The notes beneath the pieces are model-generated. The model was given only the letters and a program-made list of their open reading frames with translations, did no database searches and was not told the origin of the DNA. From Acidimicrobiaceae bacterium (GTDB lineage Bacteria > Actinomycetota > Acidimicrobiia > Acidimicrobiales > RAAP-2): a stretch of 36,203 bases of DNA. Positions 17,063-25,409 of this stretch are shown here, piece by piece (the first letter of the stretch is position 1; every line of letters starts with the position of its first letter). The translations under genes and the position numbers were made by a program. Location: positions 3,102-39,304 of the forward strand of contig PKWY01000059.1 in the NCBI GenBank assembly GCA_003132205.1, in the 5' to 3' direction.

Positions 17063-17147
17063 TACGGGCCCGTAATTAATCGACGACTGTATTGCAGTCG
17101 TCGATTAGTGCCGTCGCTCGTCTCGGTGTCACAAGTAGTGAACCGAG
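17063..17147 (+). promoter_or_regulatory. Three consecutive palindromes in the leader of the collagen-like gene
   Basis: Element 1 is TACGGGCCCGTA (17063-17074), a perfect 12-bp palindrome. Element 2 is TAATCGACGACTG-TATTG-CAGTCGTCGATTA (17077-17107), a perfect 13-bp stem with a 5-base loop. Element 3 is CTCGGT-g-TCAC-AAGTA-GTGA-ACCGAG (17122-17147), a 10-bp stem with one bulged G, ending 3 bases before AAGGAG. Elements 2 and 3 are strong RNA stem-loops that could control translation or mRNA stability. Element 1 is better suited to a dimeric DNA-binding protein. It matches no riboswitch class I can recognise, including the GEMM cyclic-di-GMP type. Confidence 0.6.
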
Positions 17148-17164
17148 CAGAAGGAGCTTTTAGC

Positions 17165-17968
17165 GTGAAAACTAACAAATGGATGTTCAGAGGGCTCGCC
17201 GTAGGCGTACTTCTCACGGTAGCGAGCATTGCCACCGCGGCTGCGTCAACAACGAGCTCGACGAGCTCGCCTTATCAGGCGTGTTCGACGTCCACTCACG
17301 TGCTTTCATTGAAAGTGAATGGCAAGTGCTCCACCGGTACGCACGTCGTTACGATTTCAGGCCGGGGCGCCTCTGGCGCTGATGGCACGAATGGTTCCAC
17401 GGGCGCGACCGGCGCTGCTGGCCTCAACGGCACCCCGGGCATTGGACTCGTGGGCGCGCAGGGAATCCAAGGTATCCAAGGCGCGCAGGGTATCCAGGGT
17501 GTCGCCGGTTCGTCGGGTAGTTCCGCCGCGGTCTACTACCACCAGACCATCGCGACTCCGGGAGCCGACCAGGCTGACCCCGCAACCGTGACGTTGGCGA
17601 CAATCGGTCCGTTCACCGTCACCGGCTCGTGCTACCTGTCCGGCTCCACCGCGTACGTGTCGACCGTCGTCTCAACCACCCAGGACCACTCGGCCCTGAG
17701 CGACTACGACTCGGACGCCTACCACCCGGACTGGATGTCCGCCAACACGTACAACGTTGGCACCAGCCTGAGCGGTTCGCAGGGCAACCCGTCATTCGAG
17801 GGCCCGAATGACGGAACCACGGCGTTCGCTTCGGCTGACGGCAGCACCTTCGTGAACCTCTCGCCGGGCGTTGGGTCGTACGTCGGCTCCGCCGGCGGCG
17901 CGACAGTTCCCGCGTGCTCGTTCTTCGGCTTCTACAGCTCGAACGTCAGCAGTACGCCTCTCGCGTAA
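17165..17968 (+). CDS. Secreted collagen-like (Gly-X-Y) protein
   Basis: A 267-residue exported protein. GTG 17165 is chosen because AAGGAG lies 8 bases upstream and it yields a signal peptide, VKTNKWMFRGLAVGVLLTVA, then SIATAAAS. After a Ser/Thr linker with two cysteines, about 17 Gly-X-Y triplets run from roughly residue 66 to 120. They include the near-identical block GAQGIQGIQGAQGIQGVAG. A C-terminal domain (about 125-267) rich in Ser, Thr, Tyr and Gly follows. Bacterial collagen-like proteins form trimeric stalks with a globular trimerising head; that plan fits here. No LPXTG anchor or membrane tail is seen. It lies between two cyclic-di-GMP enzymes, which suggests a surface or biofilm role (inference). 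A strong terminator follows. Confidence 0.85.
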   Translation: MKTNKWMFRGLAVGVLLTVASIATAAASTTSSTSSPYQACSTSTHVLSLKVNGKCSTGTHVVTISGRGASGADGTNGSTGATGAAGLNGTPGIGLVGAQGIQGIQGAQGIQGVAGSSGSSAAVYYHQTIATPGADQADPATVTLATIGPFTVTGSCYLSGSTAYVSTVVSTTQDHSALSDYDSDAYHPDWMSANTYNVGTSLSGSQGNPSFEGPNDGTTAFASADGSTFVNLSPGVGSYVGSAGGATVPACSFFGFYSSNVSSTPLA

Positions 17969-17992
17969 GAGTCACCTTCACTGAAAAGCAGT

Positions 17993-18026
17993 GCCAGCCC
18001 CTCGGTCTTCGAATCGAGGGGCTGGC
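17993..18026 (+). terminator. Strong hairpin terminator after the collagen-like gene
   Basis: GCCAGCCCCTCG (17993-18004) pairs perfectly over 12 bp with CGAGGGGCTGGC (18015-18026) across a 10-base loop. It starts 24 bases after the stop codon. There is no T-run, as is common for actinobacterial terminators. It may also serve the convergent LRR gene. Confidence 0.8.
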
Positions 18027-18095
18027 GTGCGCTACGCCAGGGCGAAACTGGGCTGTTTCAGCGGAATCGAAGTCTTCACTGCATCGGTCCTGAGG

Positions 18096-18971
18096 CTATT
18101 TGCGACGAATTGCGGTCCTGATTTCATCGACGGACGGCCGATAGTCGATTCGTGATTTCATTCGAAGTTCTCGAAGCTGCGGAAGGCTAAGCAGAAGTGA
18201 AAGGTTGCCGTCGACAATTCGTGTCGAGCCCCACGCATCAAGGACTTCGAGTTCCTTCAGACCGATGATTGGCGCAAGCGACTCGATACGCTTGCAGTCG
18301 TTCACCCCGAGGTGTCGCAGATGTTCGAGAGCGCTCAGCGCGTTGATCCTCTCAATTCGCGAGCAGAAGTCGAAACTGAGTTCCCCCAGGGTCGGATCGG
18401 CATCGGAGAGTTCTGAAATGTCGGAGAGCTCCCGGGCCAGATGAATGCCCAATACTGAAATTGACTGCAAAGCGCTGATACCTCGCAGTGTTCGCAGTCG
18501 AGGCGCATCTCTTATGGTCAATCTCTTGAGTTTCGGGTGGTTGCTCAGCGGACGGAAATCGGCTTCGTCAAAATTCCAAGTCGAGAGGGTTTCTAGCGAC
18601 CGGACCTCAACCCGTGGCGAACGAAGGAGTTGCCATTCACATGAAATGTTGCGAAGTCGAGGGAATCCCGCGAAGTCGAGACGGGCTTCGGACGCAGCGC
18701 GCACCGAAAGCTCCTCGAGCGATCGAGAGAATCTACTGACGGGTGTCAAGTCAACCAGCAGCGGGTCGTGTATCCGCAAACGACGTAATGGCCATTCTTC
18801 GAAGAACGCGAGGTCGTTTTCGCTGAAGCCCTTTTCATAACTGAGGGTTAGCCCATCAGCCTCACCGCTGCTCAGAAGGCGGGCGGCTTCCTCGGTCCAC
18901 GGACCGGTCACGACCAAAGTGCGTCCATTGGGACTGTCTTCAAGGACGAAGGGTTCTCTGGGCCTAACCAT
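18096..18971 (-). CDS. Leucine-rich repeat protein
   Basis: A 291-residue soluble protein built of irregular leucine-rich repeats of roughly 20-24 residues, e.g. LEELSVRAASEARLDFAGF, LKRLTIRDAPRLRTL, LRHLGVNDCKRIESL and LEVLDAWGSTRI. There is no signal peptide, so it is probably cytoplasmic and binds a protein partner. The start is placed at ATG 18971, giving MVRPREPFVLE. The frame extends 49 codons further upstream, but that part is Arg/Ser-rich and has no conserved look. No strong ribosome-binding site is visible. It is convergent with the collagen-like gene and downstream of, but 328 bases from, the second GGDEF-EAL gene on the same strand. Confidence 0.75.
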   Translation of the reverse strand: MVRPREPFVLEDSPNGRTLVVTGPWTEEAARLLSSGEADGLTLSYEKGFSENDLAFFEEWPLRRLRIHDPLLVDLTPVSRFSRSLEELSVRAASEARLDFAGFPRLRNISCEWQLLRSPRVEVRSLETLSTWNFDEADFRPLSNHPKLKRLTIRDAPRLRTLRGISALQSISVLGIHLARELSDISELSDADPTLGELSFDFCSRIERINALSALEHLRHLGVNDCKRIESLAPIIGLKELEVLDAWGSTRIVDGNLSLLLSLPQLRELRMKSRIDYRPSVDEIRTAIRRK

Positions 18972-19299
18972 GGCTGAATCTAACTCGGTCGATGTTTCCT
19001 GCAAGTTAATACTCCGTGAATTCGTCGACGAGACGCGCGGCCCGATGGAATTCAAAGCGTGACCGCGCGGACACCTCCGTAGGAAACGATCCTGGCGGGT
19101 GAACCAGACCGCCATCATTGGCCTCCGTCACGGCGAACTGACTTCCTTCGTACCAGATAAGCCATATTCACCAGTGGCCGGGATTCGAAACGCTGAACGG
19201 ACGTGGTCGTGTCGAATCTGCCGGAGTGTCGAAGTTGGCAAGGTGCGCCCGCATCCGTTGGCCGACTTGACAATGCGTGCCGTGGCCAGCCAATTCCCG
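18972..19299. other. Spacer between the LRR and GGDEF-EAL genes
   Basis: No gene recognised. It should contain the end of the GGDEF-EAL transcript and the promoter of the LRR gene. The plus-strand string CCGGGATTCGAAAC (near 19178) recalls a tRNA T-arm, but no foldable tRNA surrounds it. Confidence 0.4.
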
Positions 19300-22200
19300 T
19301 CAGGCGTCAAAGACCATTCGGACCATGGTCGCGGCGATGTCGGCCGGCACCGCGGGCGAGAAGAGGTAGCCCTGGCCAAGGTGGCAGTTGAGAAGACGGA
19401 GCTGTTCCAGTTGTCCGGGGGTCTCGATGCCTTCAGCGAGCAAGGTCATGTTGAGCTTGGTTCCGAGCGTGATGATTGTCTCGAGGAGCGTGTCGTTTTC
19501 GAGGCTGTCGTGGGTGGGGCTGACGAAGGACCTGTCGATCTTGATGATGCGGGGGTGGAGCCGCGTGAGGTAGGAGAGAGAGGAGAAGCCTGTGCCGAAA
19601 TCATCGAGCGCGATTCCAATCCCCAGTCGATCGAGATGCTCAATCACGGTGAGCGTCTGAGCGACGTTGAGCAGAGCCACGCTTTCGGTAATTTCGAGAA
19701 TCAGGCGCTCGGGCGCGAGACCGCTTTGCAGCAATGTTTGTTCGATCATCGGTACCAGGTCGGGGTTGTGGAATTGGAACGCCGAGATATTGACGGTCAC
19801 GTAGGGCAGCTTGACGGAGGGATCTACCTGCGCCCAGGACACGGCAGCCGCCACGGCCTCATGCAGCGCGAAGTGGCCAAGTTCCAGAATGAAATCGCTC
19901 TGCTCGGCCAGCGGAATGAACACGGCGGGAGACACCCATCCGCGCTTCGGGTGCTGCCAGCGCATCAATGCCTCGAATCCCACAACTTCGGTGGTCACTA
20001 GGTTGACAATGGGCTGGTAGTGCATCGAGAACTCACCGGCCTGTAGGGCAACGCGAAGCTCCTGGCCGAGGACGAAGCTACTGACCACCTGCTGGTGCAT
20101 ATCGCGAGTGAAGATGGCAAAGCGGCCCCGGTGCTCGCGCTTGGCCTCGTAGAGAGCCACGTCGGCGTTTTGAACGAGCTCGGTGGGGTCCTTGCTCGTC
20201 GAATCCCAGATCACGACTCCAATGCTTGCTCGCTGTTCGAGGTTGAGCCCCCCGAAGATGAAAGGCTCCGAGATCACGTCGAGAAGACGGTTCGCCACGT
20301 CTTCGGCTTCAGCCGCGGACGAGAGACCTTCGGCGAGATAGAGGAACTCGTCGCCACCAAAGCGACAGAGCGCATCCGAGGAGCGGGTTACAAGTTCGAG
20401 ACGTCGTGCGATTCCCACCAGCAATTGGTCGCCAATGAGGTGACCATGCGTGTCATTGACTCCCTTGAAGTCGTCAAGATCCATCAGTAGCACTGCGCCC
20501 ATACTGCCTTGGCGAGCGATTCTCGAGTGGGCTTGGGCAAGTCGATCATCAAAAAGTGCCCGGTTGGCGAGCCCCGTAAGCGGGTCGTGGAGTGCGAGGT
20601 GCGAGAGTTGGTCGGTGAGAGCTTGCTCCTCGGTTATGTCGCGCTCCGAAGCAATGAAGTAGAGGGTCTTGCCGGAGGCATCGTGCGCCGCGGATCTCGA
20701 AACCTCCGAGAAGACGACACGGCCGTCCTTTCGCAGGTAACGCTTCGTGTAGCGCACCTGGTCGACATCGTCGGAGACCAGGCGAAGATGGGTCCCCTCA
20801 GTGATGCCCACGTCCTCGGGATGCGTGAATTGAATCGAATCGTGCCCCAGCAGTTCTTCCCGGCTGAATCCGACCATTCGGCAGAATGCGTCATTGACGG
20901 CGATGGCCTTGTCCTCGAGATCACTGAAGATCATTGGCGCCATGTTGCTCTCAAATGCGAGTCGAAAACGCTGTTCGGATTCGATGAGGGCGAGTTCAGT
21001 TTCCCTCAGGCTCTCGTTGGCTGCGACGGTTTCTTCCAACGCGGCCGAAGTCTCTTGAGTCGCGCGAATGTGGGTGATCGCGAGTTCGGCCTCTCGAACG
21101 ATGTCCTCGAGCCCACTCACCGTTATCTCATCGAACGAGAAGGCGTCGCGACGATAGATGACGAGTGCCGCCCGGCGCTCTCCTAGCCGGTCCGGAATAG
21201 CAACCAGTGATCCGAATCCGAACTGGGTTGCTCGCTCGCCCCAAGGGCCGGACACGCAGTGATGAGCAAGATCGTCCACAACTTGGCTCACACCAGTCTG
21301 TAGCGCCATCCACGTCGGCCCCGATCTCACCTCTTGGGACCCCCACCAAGAATCCATCTCTTCGTGCAGGTAGTCGCTGGCTCCGGCCGCGCACATGATC
21401 TCGACGCCCCCCGCATCGTCGTTTGACGTGATACCAATCCACGCGAGGGCGCATCCACCCTTGTCGACCAGCACGTTGCAGAGTTCCTGGCGAAATTCAT
21501 CTTCGTCGACGGCGTGAACCGCGAGTTTGTTTACTGCGGCAAGCAGGCCCAGGAGGTGATCCCTCTGTACCCGCTCGGTGATATCGCGTTCGGAGATGAC
21601 GTAGTAGAGGGGATTCCCTGCAGTGTCATTAGCGCGGGCTCGCGAGACTTCGACGATAATTACCCGACCGTCCTTGTGCATGTAGCGCTTGACGTAGCGA
21701 GACTGATCGGCGCCACCTTGCACCATGCGTTGGTGGGACTCCTCGGTGATGCCAACATCCTCGGGGTAGGTGAACGGCTTCGAGTCACTGCCAAGGACTT
21801 CTTCCCGGGTGAATCCGAGCATCTCGCAGAAAGCGTCATTGACGGCGATGGCCTTGTCGTCGAGATCGGTGAAGACCATCGGGGCCATGTTGTCTTCAAA
21901 CGCCAGACGAAAGCGCAGTTCATCTTGCGCGCGAATCATCTCGGCAGCCCGACGGACGCTATCGTCACGGATCAACGCCGCAACCCACCGCTTGCCCTCA
22001 AATAGGAGCGGTGCCAGGGAGACGTGGATTGCGAGTTCGCTACGGTCCTTGCGCAGGAGTTTCAAATCCATGTCGGTGCCCATCTCGCGTGAACTCGGAT
22101 TGCGCATGAAATCATTGCGACCGAACACGTGCGACTTACGCTGTCGTTGCGGAATCAGGAACTCCACCTTCTGGCCGACGACTTCGTCGATTGAGTAACC

Positions 22201-22404
22201 GGTAATCACCGCGAGTCGATCGTTGGCGTGACGAATGACACCGTGCTCGTCGACGAATGCGACGCCGCCGGGCAGGACCTCAAGCAGTTGTTGCCACGAA
22301 AGGTCCTGTTGCGTCAGTGCGAGCGATTTGTCAGATTCGGGACGTCGCTTAACTGCATTCTTGCTTCTAATAATCTCACTAGTCCATTCGTCGCAATCGA
22401 TCAA
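19300..22404 (-). CDS. PAS-PAS-GAF-PAS-GGDEF-EAL cyclic-di-GMP enzyme
   Basis: A 1034-residue signalling protein, no membrane helices. PAS1 is about 38-150 and PAS2 about 165-290. A GAF-like domain (about 295-460) contains VAIPDRLGERRAALVIY. PAS3 is about 490-605. The cyclase domain has HDPLTGLANR, FGGDEF and an RSSD inhibitory site. The EAL domain has FEALMRW, ISAFQF, DDFGTGFS and AEGIE, all intact. PAS2 and PAS3 are near-repeats of each other and of PAS2 of the protein at 14349-16484, showing internal domain duplication. From PAS3 on, the two proteins are colinear paralogues. The start codon is TTG 22404 with a weak AGAG upstream, so the exact N-terminus is uncertain. It would integrate several cytoplasmic signals into cyclic-di-GMP level. 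Confidence 0.92.
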   Translation of the reverse strand: MIDCDEWTSEIIRSKNAVKRRPESDKSLALTQQDLSWQQLLEVLPGGVAFVDEHGVIRHANDRLAVITGYSIDEVVGQKVEFLIPQRQRKSHVFGRNDFMRNPSSREMGTDMDLKLLRKDRSELAIHVSLAPLLFEGKRWVAALIRDDSVRRAAEMIRAQDELRFRLAFEDNMAPMVFTDLDDKAIAVNDAFCEMLGFTREEVLGSDSKPFTYPEDVGITEESHQRMVQGGADQSRYVKRYMHKDGRVIIVEVSRARANDTAGNPLYYVISERDITERVQRDHLLGLLAAVNKLAVHAVDEDEFRQELCNVLVDKGGCALAWIGITSNDDAGGVEIMCAAGASDYLHEEMDSWWGSQEVRSGPTWMALQTGVSQVVDDLAHHCVSGPWGERATQFGFGSLVAIPDRLGERRAALVIYRRDAFSFDEITVSGLEDIVREAELAITHIRATQETSAALEETVAANESLRETELALIESEQRFRLAFESNMAPMIFSDLEDKAIAVNDAFCRMVGFSREELLGHDSIQFTHPEDVGITEGTHLRLVSDDVDQVRYTKRYLRKDGRVVFSEVSRSAAHDASGKTLYFIASERDITEEQALTDQLSHLALHDPLTGLANRALFDDRLAQAHSRIARQGSMGAVLLMDLDDFKGVNDTHGHLIGDQLLVGIARRLELVTRSSDALCRFGGDEFLYLAEGLSSAAEAEDVANRLLDVISEPFIFGGLNLEQRASIGVVIWDSTSKDPTELVQNADVALYEAKREHRGRFAIFTRDMHQQVVSSFVLGQELRVALQAGEFSMHYQPIVNLVTTEVVGFEALMRWQHPKRGWVSPAVFIPLAEQSDFILELGHFALHEAVAAAVSWAQVDPSVKLPYVTVNISAFQFHNPDLVPMIEQTLLQSGLAPERLILEITESVALLNVAQTLTVIEHLDRLGIGIALDDFGTGFSSLSYLTRLHPRIIKIDRSFVSPTHDSLENDTLLETIITLGTKLNMTLLAEGIETPGQLEQLRLLNCHLGQGYLFSPAVPADIAATMVRMVFDA

Positions 22405-23279
22405 GAAAACTCTGAAGAATGCAAGTCTCCCTCACGAACTTGTGAAACCCCTGTCAAATGTCCTTGATTTTGCACTTCTGATTGTCATAATTCGAGCAAC
22501 TTCAGGGTTTTCGATTATTTGTGGAGGTTCCATCTCGTCGGTTCTATCTTTCCTATCTAGAAAGCCTTACGTCCGCAGACCGCGTTCATCGCGTGATCCC
22601 TCGTTAGCGTCCTCGTTACGCCAGCAGTGGCAGCTGATCCGCGGGGTTGAGCTCCATACCGTCGCGGGGCACCAACCCCGATTATCAGTTGCGGCGGCCG
22701 GCAAACTCGTTCAGAACTCCGAAGTGATTCACGCTCTGTCTGGGAGCACGGGTGGGGGAGTTGGATGTGCGTTGCACTGATGCCCGGTCGCAGCGGCAGA
22801 TTCGGAGTTCGGACCGTGCCTGAATTCGCACGCCGAGGAGACACTGTCTGCGCGTCCTCGACAGTGCTTGCAAGACACGCTGTTCCCGGTGCGGCTTTCC
22901 CGCAAAGGACAGCACCCGTGGCGCCGGGACGGGTGCCCGAGTCATCGACTTTGGCCTTGAACGTGAGCAGGGGAGTCTCATTGACAGTCACTGGCTGCGC
23001 CAAGGGCAACGCCAAGCCGGCCGAGAGTCAGGCCGTGGCAGCAGTTGGCTACCTGAAGGACTGCGTTGTCGTCATCTCAATAGCGACAACGGTGACCAAC
23101 TCCTCTGCGAACGAGGTCAAGGTGATGTCCTCCAGTCCCATTGGCTCTGAGAGCTTTGGGGGCCCGGTATTCGCGCATCGAGTCCCCTTGGCCTCAACTT
23201 CGCGTGAAGGTTCAGCCTTGGCGCGAGGGGCACCTTGTCTTATGCCAGTATGCGCAGTTGAACTACTAAAGGAGCAGAT
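22405..23279. other. Long gene-free region
   Basis: 875 bases without a convincing gene. Open frames exist on both strands (plus 22765-23367; minus 22557-23015), but both lack a ribosome-binding site and a recognisable family, and the plus frame overlaps the next gene. The left part (22440-22560) is AT-rich and likely holds the promoter of the GGDEF-EAL gene. An 8-bp inverted repeat CGGGGTTG / CAACCCCG lies at 22642-22649 / 22673-22680. I cannot exclude a decayed gene here. Confidence 0.4.
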
Positions 23280-24596
23280 GTGCCGTACTGCACCAACTGT
23301 GGAACCCAGGAGCGGGACAACCAACGGTTCTGTGCCGTCTGTGGGGCGCCAACGCCTGGCTCCCTGATCGGCTCGGCGTTGCCGCCACCCTCACCAGGCG
23401 GTAGCAACTACGAAGCTCAGGTGCTCGTCGGAATTTCAATGGATCCGCCTCGGCACTCGCGCTGGTCAGTCCTCTTCCGTCTCATCCTCGCGTTCCCGCT
23501 CATCGTGGTCTTCCTCGGAATCGGAGTAGCGGCCTCGTTCGTCGTCATCGCAGCATGGTTCGGTGCGCTGTTCACCGGGCGCGTTCCGGACAACATGCAG
23601 CGATTTCTGACCAAAGCCTTGCGCTACTACAGCAACATACAGGGCTACGCGTACTTGTTGACGAGCCGCTGGCCGGGGTTCGTGTTCGATGCGAAACCAG
23701 ATGATCAGGTGACCATCGAAGTCGATCACGTGAACTTGCGGCGCTGGTCAGTCTTCTTTCGATTCATCCTCGCGTACCCGGCGATGCTCGTGGGTACGCT
23801 GCTCGGCAGCGGGTCGTATCCCCTGCTGGTGCTCATGTGGCTTTGGGGAGTGGTTTCGGGCCGGGAACCTCGTGCATTCCACCAGGCGGCAGCTCTCGTG
23901 CTTCGTTTTCAACTACGGCTCTTCGCCTACGTGGGCCTCCTCACGCCCACCCAGCCGTTTCGTGGATTCCTTGGTGACGACGAGGAGCAGAAGACGCCCG
24001 CCGCAGAAACTCTCCCCGCCGCCTCCCGGGAGACCTCTCTCGCTGGCGGGGCCGTCGGTGCGCCGAGCTCGTCAGCGACGCCGACCACCCAGGCACCGCT
24101 GGCGACGCGATGGCTGGTGACCAAGACCGCCAAGGTCGTCATGGTGCTGGTCCTCGTGATCGGCCTTCCCACCTACTTCGTAACGTCGTTCGTTGACAAC
24201 CCCGTACTCTCGCGGCTCAAAGCGGCGATCTCACGCACGCTGATCACTACTTCGCACAACGTCACCGTTGCGACGATGAACCAATTCGAAGTGTCGGTGA
24301 ACGCCTGTCTGGCGAACAACTCGCAGAGCTGCATCTCGAATGCGGCATCCGAGGCCAATTCACTGTTGGACGCTCAATCCTCGCTGCTCTCCGGTAATGC
24401 CTTCGTCCCGCAGAACGCGCTCAACCAGGCGGTTCGTTACGAGTTGGCTCTCGACAACCTCGAGAGCGAATTGCTGGTCGTGCAAACCTCGCAGTCACTT
24501 CAGGCCCAGACCTACGTGATCAGCAACGAAATCCCGAAAGCGTTGTCTCGTTGCAACAGCGACTACCGGGCTCTGGAGGCGAGGCTAACCAACTGA
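23280..24596 (+). CDS. Zinc-ribbon, double DUF4389 membrane protein
   Basis: A 438-residue membrane protein. The N-terminal zinc ribbon has Cys4, Cys7, Cys18 and Cys21 (YCTNCG … FCAVCG). Two DUF4389 units follow, each beginning RWSVLFRLILA / RWSVFFRFILA with paired helices and a conserved Trp/Gly-rich cytoplasmic part (GALFTGRVPDNM; GVVSGREPRAF). After an Ala/Thr-rich linker comes one more helix (about 285-305, VVMVLVLVIGLPTYF). A C-terminal extracytoplasmic domain with two cysteines ends the protein. DUF4389 proteins are common in Actinobacteria and of unknown function. The start is GTG 23280, with AAAGGAG and a 6-base spacer; the overlapping ATG at 23278 is out of frame. It is a single gene after a long empty region. 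Confidence 0.85.
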   Translation: MPYCTNCGTQERDNQRFCAVCGAPTPGSLIGSALPPPSPGGSNYEAQVLVGISMDPPRHSRWSVLFRLILAFPLIVVFLGIGVAASFVVIAAWFGALFTGRVPDNMQRFLTKALRYYSNIQGYAYLLTSRWPGFVFDAKPDDQVTIEVDHVNLRRWSVFFRFILAYPAMLVGTLLGSGSYPLLVLMWLWGVVSGREPRAFHQAAALVLRFQLRLFAYVGLLTPTQPFRGFLGDDEEQKTPAAETLPAASRETSLAGGAVGAPSSSATPTTQAPLATRWLVTKTAKVVMVLVLVIGLPTYFVTSFVDNPVLSRLKAAISRTLITTSHNVTVATMNQFEVSVNACLANNSQSCISNAASEANSLLDAQSSLLSGNAFVPQNALNQAVRYELALDNLESELLVVQTSQSLQAQTYVISNEIPKALSRCNSDYRALEARLTN

Positions 24597-24737
24597 CTCC
24601 CGACCGGCGAGTGACGCGACCTCCCCTCGCCAAGGTTGCTAAACCCGCCTGGTGGCGCAGTGACCGCCGTACGCCAGCGACGCAGTTGGACCGAGGTGCG
24701 GCCCCCAATCATCGACGGGCAGAGTCAGTGTTCGTGA

Positions 24738-24941
24738 ATGGCATGGACGGGCTTCGCGTTGAGAGAGGTGCTCGTCTTCGACCGGGTTCTTGGAAGCGAG
24801 CGACTTCGAGTCGTGATCAATTTCTCGAGCACCGAGAGCCCTGTCACGCCGGTGGTTGGTGGGGTGGTCTTCCCGGTTTCAAAGAGCGCGGGTTCGAACG
24901 TGTTGGAGCCGCCCGAGGTCCTCGTCATCGCCGTCTCGTAG
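24738..24941 (+). pseudogene. Relic of a glycoside hydrolase 13-type C-terminal domain
   Basis: 67 codons read VLVFDRVLGSERLRVVINFS, then STESPVTPVVGGVVFPVSKS, then LEPPEVLVIAVS. This matches the layout of the small beta-sandwich ending alpha-glucosidases and amylases (an R-hydrophobic-VVxNFS strand, then a final LxPxEVLVI strand). A TGA directly precedes the ATG in frame and no catalytic barrel lies upstream. It is therefore best seen as the leftover 3' end of a lost gene. A genuine small protein is less likely. Confidence 0.45.
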
Positions 24942-24977
24942 AAGAGAAGGCCGCACGGCTTACTAGGATTCGTGCCA

Positions 24978-25343
24978 ATGCGAAAGATGAGCGCCTCCAT
25001 TGACTTCGTCATGGTCTTGATCTTCGTGACCATCGGTCGCTCGGCTCACGATCACGGCGTCAAGCTGGCTGGCGTGGTCTCAACGACCTGGCCGTTCGGC
25101 GTCGGACTGGCCGTTGGATGGCTGACGCTACTGGTGAGGAAGCGGACGGGCACTTCTCTGATCGATGGCCTGACTGTTTGTTCCGCCACGGTGTTCATGG
25201 GGATGGTGCTGCGCGTGGCCTCGGGTCAAGGGACGGCGGTGGCATTCATCTTCGTCGCGCTCGCGTTCCTAGGCGCGATGATGATCGGATGGCGGGCGCT
25301 GTTCGCGTGGCTGCAACGCGCGCGACGTTTCAGGCACGCCTGA
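24978..25343 (+). CDS. DUF3054 family membrane protein
   Basis: A protein of about 121 residues with four hydrophobic helices. Family-specific features are D-x-x-x-V-L-x-F-V-x-IGRSAHDHG near the start and the segment STTWPFGVGLAVGWL. The C-terminal helix ends in a basic tail (WLQRARRFRHA). DUF3054 proteins occur mainly in Actinobacteria and Haloarchaea; function unknown. ATG 24978 is chosen because AGGA lies 9 bases upstream; GTG 24972 is the other possible start. It is convergent with the oxidase gene ending at 25410. Confidence 0.9.
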   Translation: MRKMSASIDFVMVLIFVTIGRSAHDHGVKLAGVVSTTWPFGVGLAVGWLTLLVRKRTGTSLIDGLTVCSATVFMGMVLRVASGQGTAVAFIFVALAFLGAMMIGWRALFAWLQRARRFRHA

Positions 25344-25409
25344 GACGATCGACGGGGCGAAGTCCGCTGGAGTGCGACACCGGTTGAGCTCGCAACACGC
25401 TCCCTGCTC

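Noticed and set aside
17063..17147. GEMM-type cyclic-di-GMP riboswitch upstream of the collagen-like gene
   Set aside because: The conserved GEMM sequences and two-helix junction are absent; the hairpins are simple and independent.
19160..19215. tRNA or tRNA fragment (CCGGGATTCGAAAC)
   Set aside because: The T-stem does not pair and no anticodon, D-arm or acceptor stem can be drawn around it.
22557..23367. Open frames on both strands (152 and 200 codons)
   Set aside because: No start signals, no recognisable family, and the plus frame overlaps the well-supported DUF4389 gene by 88 bases.
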